Source: DATGJX01 sp963830545 (GTDB lineage Bacteria; Vulcanimicrobiota; Vulcanimicrobiia; Vulcanimicrobiales; Vulcanimicrobiaceae). From it: DNA of 64,000 nt. The notes under the pieces were generated by a model that had not been told where the DNA came from, did no database searches, and was given only the letters and a program-made list of their open reading frames with translations. Shown here piece after piece: positions 54,778 to 62,158 of this stretch. A program made the translations under genes and the position numbers. The stretch's first letter is position 1. Each line of letters opens with the position of its first letter. The stretch spans positions 1,426,001 through 1,490,000 of the forward strand of contig CAWHMK010000001.1 in the NCBI GenBank assembly GCA_963830545.1. Reading direction: 5' to 3'.

Positions 54778-55304
54778 ATGATTGATTTTCTGAATCGCCT
54801 GTTCGGACGCCAGACTCCGGTGCAACGGCGAAAGAGCGGCTGCGCTTGGTGTTGATGTCCGACCATCTTTCGCTCGCGCCCGAGATGATCGACGCCATGA
54901 AACGCGATCTGGTCGACGTCATTTCGCGTTACGTCGAAGTCGATCGCGATAAGATCGACGTGCACTTCGAGCATCAGGACAAGGCGCTTGCGATGCTCGC
55001 CAACATTCCGATTACCGGTGTCAATCGCGGAAATGGCAACGGGTCGAACGGCAACGGACACACGGAACGCGGAGAAACGCCTGCGGCTCCGCACGGCGAA
55101 CTCGCGGAACCACCGAACAGCGCCGAGGCCGAGTCCGCACATCATGCGCAGCCTGTCGAAGCACGGTCAAATCATGGTCATGCTGAGCCTATCGAAGCAC
55201 GTCCGAGCAACGTCGAGGCTCCCACGCGCCGCCGTAAGCGCCGGAAGGGCGCGCAGCACAGCGTCAGCGCACCGCAAACCGGCTCACCCGCTCCCGCAAC
55301 GTAG
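54778..55304 (+). CDS. minE: Cell division topological specificity factor MinE, extended (frame broken once)
   Basis: GGAGGGAGG lies 8 bp before the ATG. MIDFLNRLFGRQTPV is the amphipathic MinE N-terminus. The frame then shifts (net -1) near 54820, the only break of this sign. Restoring one base in GGTGCAACG gives ATAKERLRLVLMSDHLSLAP and the full MinE core ending KALAMLANIPI. A Gly/Asn-rich linker and a ~75-residue tail follow. The tail is built partly from two copies of the dispersed repeat (ARSNHGHAEPIEARPSNVEA) and a basic end. At ~175 residues it is twice the usual MinE length. Confidence 0.85.
55141..55201 (+). repeat. Two degenerate dispersed-repeat copies in the minE tail
   Basis: 55141-55165 (ATCATGCGCAGCCTGTCGAA then GCACG) and 55171-55201 (ending ATGCTGAGCCTATCGAAGCA then CG) share the core of the dnaX repeats. 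Both are read through in frame, giving peptides QPVEARSNHGHAEPIEARPS. Confidence 0.75.
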
Positions 55305-55753
55305 CGGAGCGGGGCACATCGTTGTCATCCTGAGCCCACCTTCGTCATCCTGAGCTCGTCGAAGGACGCCCAGCAAAGCCGAGGCGCTACTCTTCGATTT
55401 TTCGAAGTTGCTCGAATTGTTCGCGCGACATTCGAAGGCGCGCTTTCGTAAGGTGAATGCGCTTCGAGAGTTCGGAGCGCGCACGAGCCGGCACGTGACT
55501 TCGCTGGTGAACAAGCGGCGGTTGGCGTTGAAATCGTATTTGGCCGGAACCGGAAGATATGAGCCGGATAAAAAGTGTCCTGAAGCGCAAGCGCCGTCCC
55601 AGTGAAAGTCAAACTCGTAGCCCAACCTTTAAGGCCGTCAGCCACCGCCACGGCGCCCAAGGCTTGCATGGTAGGCGCGCGAGCCAACGATTGCTCGACA
55701 ACGGCGCTCGCTTGACAGGGGCAAACTCCCGAATCGGCCGATAACTCGGGTGA
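55305..55753. other. Non-coding spacer before rodA with repeat copies
   Basis: No gene can be supported in these ~450 bp. Several short frames exist on both strands, but none has a ribosome site or recognisable sequence. Copies of the dispersed repeat lie at 55321-55335 (partial) and 55341-55368. The last 45 bp contain a perfect -35-like TTGACA (55712-55717). GATAAC follows only after 22 bp, so the promoter is doubtful. A small hairpin CTCCCGA/TCGGG lies just before the rodA start. Confidence 0.5.
55321..55368 (+). repeat. Dispersed repeat copies downstream of minE
   Basis: GTTGTCATCCTGAGC (55321-55335) and TTCGTCATCCTGAGCTCGTC followed by GAAGGACG (55341-55368) are tandem, the first truncated. 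They are closer to the inverted copy at minD2 than to the dnaX copies, so at least two subfamilies exist in this window. Confidence 0.75.
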
Positions 55754-56885
55754 ATGGCTTCCATTGCCCTCCCTTACGAGACACGGCGGTATCTGCGCAA
55801 CGTCAATTGGTACTTGATCGCCGCGGCGTGTGCGCTGACATTGTTCGGTTTCATTGCCATTCAGTCGGCCGACTTGCACTCGCCCGGCGCTGCCGGCGAA
55901 TACAAGAAGCAGATTTTCTATTCGATCGTGGGTGTCGGCGTGATGTACCTGTTCTCGCGCATCGACTACCGCAATTTCCAGCAGTGGGCACCGTGGCTTT
56001 ACGGCATTAATTTGGTTCTGCTCGCGTTCGTGCTCAAGGGCGGTCATCACGCACTTGGTGCTCAGCGCTGGATCGAGCTGGGACCGCTCGGCACGTTTCA
56101 ACCCTCGGAACCGGCAAAACTCATTCTTGCAATCTTCATCGCTTGGGGCCTCACCAAGTGGCCGTTCCACCGCATCGAAGATATGGCGCGGCCCCTTGTG
56201 GCTGTTGGAATTCCGGCGTTGCTCATTGTCAAACAGCCGGATCTCGGTACGACGCTGGTTCTGCTGGCGATTCTTTCAACGCAGCTGTTTTTCGGCTTGG
56301 AAAAAGTTCAGTATTTCGTCCTTTACGCAGCCGGGGTAATCGGCGCTGCGGCCTTCACGGTCGGCACGAACTTCATCTTGAAACCCTTCCAGAAAGCGCG
56401 CTTGCTCGTGTTCCTTAATCCGAAGGCCGATCCGCAAGGCGCCGGATATAATCTAAATCAGTCAAAAATCGCCGTCGGGAGCGGTGAATGGTTCGGACGC
56501 GGACTGCATCACGGAACGCAGACCCAGCTCAACTTCGTCCCGGAGCACTCCCGGGATTTCATCTTCACCGTCGTCGCTGAAGATCGGTTTCGTCGGCGCG
56601 CTGACGCTCATCACGTTGTACGTGGGGCTGCTTTTCGGCGGAATTCAGGTGATGCTCGCCGCGCGCGACAAGTTCGGTTTTCTGCTCGCCGCCGGCATCG
56701 TCGGAATGTTCGCGTTCCACATCGTCGTGAACGTGGGCATGACCATCGGCATCATGCCCATCACCGGCATTCCGCTGCCGTTCGTGTCGTACGGCGGCTC
56801 CGCGATTCTAACAAATTTCGCAGCAATCGGCATGCTGCTCAACATCTACGCGCAAAAAGACGGCGGGATGTTGGGCAACGCCTAA
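55754..56885 (+). CDS. rodA: Rod shape-determining SEDS protein RodA (frame broken once)
   Basis: RodA is the peptidoglycan glycosyltransferase of the elongation machinery. The N-terminus (RNVNWYLIAAACALTLFGFIA) and SEDS motifs GAQRWIELGPLGTFQPSEPAK, VKQPDLGTTLV, NFVPEHSRDFIFTVVAE and GIPLPFVSYGGSA are present. The frame shifts by net +1 at about 56582; the normal sequence would be AEEIGFVG, so two missing bases are as likely as one extra. The joined length is ~376 residues. It is convergent with the methyltransferase (4-bp overlap). The min-rodA linkage is common. Confidence 0.93.
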
Positions 56886-57526
56886 TCGCGCCGCCCGTAG
56901 ACCGCACCGTACCCGAGATCGGCGACTTTCTCGAAGCGCGCATGGGTCTCGAGCACTTCGCGATGAACGGGCGTGTGATAGACGATCCAGCACTCGCCGC
57001 TTTCGTGGGCAGCGAGCGTTTCCACGACCCGCCCGAGCGTGCGTTCCCCGAACGGATTGTACAGATACGCGATGACGTCGCCGCGCGGAAAACGGAATTC
57101 CGCAGCATCGGCGCAGACGATGCGTACGTCTTTGCAAGCGATCTGCGCCCGGACTCGCCGCCAGCGCACCAGATTGTCACGCGCGGTTTCGCAGAGCGAG
57201 CCGGACACTTCGACGCCGACGATTTGCTTGAAAGGCCGAAGGCTCGCAAGCATGACCACGCGTCCCAAGCCGGCGCCGACGTCGACGAACGTGCAGCGGT
57301 TGGGCGCGACGGGAAGCGCGTCGAGCAGCGCTGCACATTCCGCAACCGGCGTCGGTTCGTAATGCGTTGCGTCATCGATTGCCTCGCCAATGGCTTCCGG
57401 GTCGAGCTCGCCAAGAAAGAGCAGCGCTTCGGTGACCACGCCATGTTCCGCGTCGAAGCGCTGACCGCCCCGGCGGCCGGAAGTTGAGCGGCGCGCGTGT
57501 TTCATGCGATCCGATGCATTCGGCAT
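56882..57526 (-). CDS. Class I SAM-dependent methyltransferase
   Basis: From ATG 57526 the product is ~214 residues. It has the SAM-binding motif TFVDVGAGLGRVVMLAS, then IVGVEVSGSLCETA and IVCADAAEFRFPRGDVIAYL. The sequence resembles small methyltransferases with unknown acceptors. A shorter start at 57505 is possible. It is divergent from the Imm26/LRR gene and convergent with rodA. Confidence 0.8.
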   Translation of the reverse strand: MPNASDRMKHARRSTSGRRGGQRFDAEHGVVTEALLFLGELDPEAIGEAIDDATHYEPTPVAECAALLDALPVAPNRCTFVDVGAGLGRVVMLASLRPFKQIVGVEVSGSLCETARDNLVRWRRVRAQIACKDVRIVCADAAEFRFPRGDVIAYLYNPFGERTLGRVVETLAAHESGECWIVYHTPVHREVLETHARFEKVADLGYGAVYGRRD

Positions 57527-57583
57527 TTCTCGCCGAAGACTACTGCTGCATGAGGGTGAGACGCCGCAGCGTCCTGGGCGCAG

Positions 57584-58882
57584 ATGAAACGCCGGTATAA
57601 GCGAGGCGACTGGCTGCGCATTCCGCTGGGCTGCGAGCACGATGCGATTTCACTGATCACAGCCGCGTGCCGTTCGCGTCTGTTCGGATATTTCTTCGCT
57701 ATACCAGCGACGTTCGCGCCGACGCACGCAGATTTGCGGCCGCTCAGGCCGTCCGGCGCAATCACGGCGCTCCTGTTCGGCGGAGCGGCAATCGAAGCCG
57801 CACAGTGGCCGATTATTTCGACGTCGCTGCGCTTCGATCCGCAGGCGTGGCCGTTTCCCGACTTTGCATCCCGCGGTGCATTCGGCGAGACGTGGACGCA
57901 GGTAAGATACGATCCGCTCACGCTACAGATCGTCCAGCGCAGCGCGATAGACGCCAAGGTCGCCTCGGGAATGGCTGACGCGCGCTTTTCCGGCACCGCA
58001 GAAGTGGAGGCGATTCTGCGCGGGCGCATTGCCGGCCTTACGCCGCCGGCCGCGCAGAGTATTTGCGAGATACGCTCGCCGCTGGACCAACAGTGTTTGC
58101 GCATGGTCGAGCGGGGCGGCCGAATTCAGTTCAGCACGCCGCTGAATGCGAGCGACCTTCACCGCCTTGCCGCATTCATCCGCGCGCATCCCAACGTCGC
58201 GCTTCGCGTACACGGCTTTCCGCACGGATTCGACGCGGCATTGCTTGCGCAAATGACCGCCGTGCGCGATTTGACGCTTGACGCGGCCGCTTTGGAACAT
58301 CCGCAAGCGCTCGGCACATTGCGCGCGCTCGCGACCCTGCGCATCGGTGCTCTGCAGGCGCGTCTGGAGTTTCTGGATTCGCTTCCGGCGTTGGACACGC
58401 TCGAACTGCGATCCACCCGCGCGCCGCTCGAACCGCTCAAGCGGCTGCGGCGAATGAGGAATCTCGTACTCGACGGTACGGAACCTTTTGATTTTTCGGC
58501 TTTCACCGGTGCGGGTTCCCTGCAAACGCTGACGCTCGCGCACGGCGAGTACGATCTCGAAACGCTGAATGCCTGTGCCGAGCTGCGCGCGCTGCGGCTG
58601 CACGCGCTTGACGTGACGCAGTTACCGCATCTGCACGAATTGCATCACCTGCAGAAACTGGAATTGGATGCGCTCACCCGTGTTATCGATCTTGCGCCGA
58701 TTGCACGTAGCGGTTCGTTGCGCGAAGTGAGCATTCGGCACATGCCGCAGCTACATGTGTGCGACTTCGCCGCGCTGCATCGCCGTGCCGAGCTGCGCAT
58801 CTCCGAATTGGACATCGGCAGCCGGAGCAAGCAGCGAGAAGTCTATCGTGCGCGCAAAACCTGGGAATACTTGGGAACATGA
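57584..58882 (+). CDS. Imm26-like domain fused to leucine-rich repeats
   Basis: This 432-residue protein starts with an Imm26-type domain (YKRGDWLRIPLGCEHDAISL ... LFGYFFAIPATF). From about residue 185 it has LRR-like repeats (LRVHGFPHGFDAALLAQMTA, LRALATLRIGALQARLEFLD, LDTLELRSTRAPLEPLKRL, LQTLTLAHGEYDLETLN). It has no signal peptide, so it is cytoplasmic. Imm26 proteins are immunity proteins of polymorphic toxin systems. No toxin gene was seen beside it, so it could be an orphan immunity or a repurposed binding protein. The ATGA overlap links it to the cupin. Confidence 0.6.
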   Translation: MKRRYKRGDWLRIPLGCEHDAISLITAACRSRLFGYFFAIPATFAPTHADLRPLRPSGAITALLFGGAAIEAAQWPIISTSLRFDPQAWPFPDFASRGAFGETWTQVRYDPLTLQIVQRSAIDAKVASGMADARFSGTAEVEAILRGRIAGLTPPAAQSICEIRSPLDQQCLRMVERGGRIQFSTPLNASDLHRLAAFIRAHPNVALRVHGFPHGFDAALLAQMTAVRDLTLDAAALEHPQALGTLRALATLRIGALQARLEFLDSLPALDTLELRSTRAPLEPLKRLRRMRNLVLDGTEPFDFSAFTGAGSLQTLTLAHGEYDLETLNACAELRALRLHALDVTQLPHLHELHHLQKLELDALTRVIDLAPIARSGSLREVSIRHMPQLHVCDFAALHRRAELRISELDIGSRSKQREVYRARKTWEYLGT

Positions 58883-59187
58883 GCGTCCTGAACGTCCGCG
58901 AATCCACATCCTGGTTCGCGGTTCTGCAAACCGGCGAACTTTCGCAGACCGCCGTAATGACCATCGGTCCGGGTGAAGACAGCGGGCCCAAGCAAAACGA
59001 ACATCCCGCAAGCGAGCAAGTGCTCTACGTCGTCGAAGGCGAGCTTCACGCGGAGATCGGCGAACGCGCCTTCACGCTGCGCGCGGGCGACTCGACCATC
59101 GTCCGGCGCGAGGTGCCGCATCGGTTTACCAACCGGACGCAGCAGCCGGCGCTGACCTTCAACGTGTATTCGCCCCCCGCATATTAA
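58879..59187 (+). CDS. Small cupin-domain protein
   Basis: This 102-residue single-cupin protein has PGEDSGPKQNEHPASEQVLYVVEGE and LRAGDSTIVRREVPHRFTN, each abbreviated. Metal-binding positions are conserved in the usual pattern, with Asn/Gln/His in the first motif and His in the second. The function cannot be told from the fold. It is coupled to the Imm26/LRR gene. Confidence 0.8.
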   Translation: MSVLNVRESTSWFAVLQTGELSQTAVMTIGPGEDSGPKQNEHPASEQVLYVVEGELHAEIGERAFTLRAGDSTIVRREVPHRFTNRTQQPALTFNVYSPPAY

Positions 59188-59337
59188 CCCAGGGCAGGTT
59201 CGGCTCGAGCACGCCGGGAACGTGGGCGATGACCCGCACGCGGCCTGAGCTGATCGAGCTGTGGCGAGGGTCGGTTAGAGTTTTTTCGGAGCGTCAGGGC
59301 TCGCTAGCGCACCCGCTCGAGCGCGGCCGCCGCAGGA

Positions 59338-59356
59338 AATCGCATGGAATGCGATT
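59338..59356 (+). promoter_or_regulatory. Perfect hairpin in the RNase E/G leader
   Basis: AATCGCAT-GGA-ATGCGATT has eight-base perfect arms and a three-base loop. It lies in the 243-bp space before RNase E/G, about 75 bp before its start, with no T-run after it, so it is not a terminator. E. coli rne is controlled through its 5' leader, so a comparable role is plausible. A dimeric protein site is the alternative. Confidence 0.45.
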
Positions 59357-59430
59357 GGATGCGAGCGCCGCCCTCGCGGAGGAGTTCACCGGCGGAGATC
59401 GGCGCCCGGGCTGCAAAGGCTAGGTACGTA

Positions 59431-62155
59431 TTGTCGACCGAGATATTGATCTCGAGCGACCCGTGGGAGAATCGGGTCGCCATACTTGAGGACAAGGTCC
59501 TCGCGGAAATCTACATCGAGCGCGAAGAGAAAGTCATCGGCTCGATCTACAAAGGAAAAGTTCAAAACGTTCTGCCCGGCATGGGCGCCAGTTTCGTCGA
59601 CATCGGCCTCGGCCGCAACGCGTTCCTTTACGTCGACGACATCAACAAGACCCCGCTGAACATCGGCGACGTCGAAATCACGCAAGGCCGCAGCGGCTGG
59701 ACCATCGGCGAGAAGGTCAATCGCGGCGACGACGTGCTCGTGCAGATCGTCAAGGAACCGCGCGGTCTCAAAGGCGCGCGCATCAGCACGAATATCTCGC
59801 TCCCGGGCCGCTACCTCATCTTGATGCCGACCGGCAAGTACAGCGGCGTCTCTCGCAAGATCGAGTCCGCCGACGAACGCAACCGCCTGAAGGCGGTCAT
59901 GAAACGCATCCGTCCCGAAGGCATGGCGACGGTCGTGCGCACTGCGGCGGCGAACGTGAGCGAAGCCGAACTCATCGCGGATCTGGGTGTCCTCATTCGC
60001 ATGTGGCACGGCATCCTGGAATCGTACAAACGCGCACCTTCCCCGTCGCTGCTGCACAAAGACATGAACCTCGTGTACAAAGCCGCGAGGGACTTCATCA
60101 CCGCGGACGTGGATCGCGTCTTCATCGACAACGACGACGAGTACAAAAAGGTTTGTTCGTTCCTACAACTGCTCGGCCCACAGTATCTCGATCGCGTCGA
60201 ATACTACAACTCCGGGCGCTCGCTGTTCAAGGATTACCACATCGACGACGAGCTGCAGAAGCTCATGAAACCGAAGATCAATTTGCCGTCCGGCGGATCG
60301 ATCGTCATCGAAACGACCGAGGCCCTCACCGTCATCGACGTGAACTCCGGAAAATTCACCGGCGGCAAGAATCTCGAAGACACGATCGTCAAGACCAACG
60401 TCGAAGCGGCGGCGGAAATTGCGCGGCAGGTTCGGCTGCGCGACATCGGCGGCATTATCGTCTGCGACTTCATCGACATGAATACCGAGGTTTCGCGCAA
60501 CAAGGTGATCGCGACTCTCGAATCCGGGTTGCGTCGCGATCGCACGCGCTCGACGATTCAATCGTTCAGCAATCTGGGTTTGCTGGAATTCACGCGCAAG
60601 CGGGTGGGTAAAGATCTCGACTCGCAGCTGCGCGGGTCGTGCCCGACATGCGCGGGCTTGGGAACCGTGATGTCGGCGCAATCGACGGCAATCGACGCGC
60701 TTCGTAGGATCCGTCTGCATCAGCGCAGCAACGGCCACCCCGTGCTAATCGAATCGGCGCCGACGGTTGCGGCGCAACTGGAATTCTGGTACGAAGACGA
60801 GTGCAAAGAGCTCGGCGAACAGCTCGGCGCGTCGATTCACGTGCGCGTCGATCCGCTGCTCCATCCGGAAAAAGTTCGCGTGCGCGACGCTGCGCAATTC
60901 AAAGTCGACGGCGCATTGCGAGTCGGCGACGAACACGAAGTGGAACTGCTCGCGGGACGCTTGCCGAACGCGACGTCCGCTGCCACGGTCATCGAGGGCC
61001 GTATCGTCGAAGTCGAAAACGCCTCGAACATGGCGGGACAAACGGCGCGCATCAAACTCATCGACGTCGGTGACGATTCCGCACTTGCCGAGCTCGCCGC
61101 CGTTGCGACTACGGAAAAGAAAAAACGGCGCGGCCGCGGCCGCGGAAAGAGCGGCCTCACTCCCGCCGAGCAGACGCAGCAGCTGCGCGAACTCGCGGAA
61201 GAAGCCGCGCAATCCGGTCAAGCCCGACCGCCCATCGGCATCACCACGATCACCGAGGAAGAGGAACGCCAGGACAAGGCCGTTGCGGCCGAAGTGAAAG
61301 CCGAGCGCGCACCAGAGGCGATCGTGATTGCCGAAGGTGAGGTGCGCGAAGGCGAAGGGCGGCATCGCCGCCGGCGGCGCCGTCGCGGACGCGGCGGTCG
61401 CGGCGGGCACGGCGAGGAATTCGTCGATGCGGCGCAGGCCGGCATCTCGCCGGAAAGCGCTCAGGCTCAAGTGAAAGCGGAGCCGGACGCTGAGGAAGCG
61501 CCTCAATTCGGACACGGGCAGGAAGGCGAGGGCGGCCGTCGCCGCCGTCGCCGTCGCCGCCGCCGCCGCGGACACGGGGGCGCAGCCGAGGGCGCTGCAC
61601 CGCCGGTGCCTCCGGCGATGCCCGACCGCCACATCTTCCGCGTAGCCGCCGACGGCAGCGCCGAACCCACGGGGCAAACCGCGCCGCGGGAGCCCGGACG
61701 CGCGATTGCGCCGTGGAACCGCAAGGCACAGCCGCCCGCCGTCGAGCCGCCGCCGCCGCATCTGCGGGCCCCGGAGGCGGACGTCAGGCCGACGAAGCCG
61801 GCGCGCCGGCGCACGACCGCACCAGTCGAAGCGCCGGTAAATCGCGGCGGTGAACTGGCCTCGTCCCCGACCGCCGCACTCCCCCCGCCGAAAAAGTCGG
61901 AGAAGCCCAAACGCGTACCGCGACAACGCGCGGCAACTGCGTCCTCTCCCGCGGCTGAACCGCAAGCGGCAGACTCCAAGGCCAAGGGTACTCGCAAGAA
62001 AGCCGGCGAGCTGAGCGAAAGCAGCTCCAAAGCGAACGGTTGGCGCGCGAAAAACGGCCGAGGATCGCACGACCCCGGGACCCGCAGTGAAGAAAACGCG
62101 AGCGGTGCGGAAAACGCCGGCGAAAGCCGCGTCGGCGCGAAAGAAAAAGACTTAG
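59431..62155 (+). CDS. Ribonuclease E/G family endoribonuclease (C-terminal frame break)
   Basis: This enzyme cleaves single-stranded RNA in decay and rRNA processing. The TTG at 59431 gives STEILISSDPWENRVAILED. An S1 domain (GSIYKGKVQNVLPGMGASFV), the RNase-H-like and DNase-like catalytic regions (TVIDVNSGKFTGGKNLEDTI, GGIIVCDFIDM) and the zinc link CPTCAG are present. From about residue 560 the tail is disordered, with Arg-rich and Glu/Ala-rich tracts (RRRRRRRGRGGRGG). A +1 break near 62005 switches to a Lys-rich end finishing RKKKT at 62155; otherwise the frame would overrun into the convergent gene. Repaired length ~907. Confidence 0.9.
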
Positions 62156-62158
62156 CGT

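Noticed and set aside
55408..55605. 65-codon frame between minE and rodA
   Set aside because: No ribosome site, no family resemblance, and it overlaps equally good frames on the other strand.
55712..55753. c-di-GMP (GEMM-I) riboswitch before rodA, suggested by CAGGGGCAAACTCCCGAA
   Set aside because: The conserved GGGACGCAAAGCC half and the second helix are missing; only a short stretch resembles the 5' part.
60745..62070. 441-codon minus-strand frame opposite the RNase E/G tail
   Set aside because: Low-complexity mirror of the Arg/Ala-rich tail; nothing recognisable.
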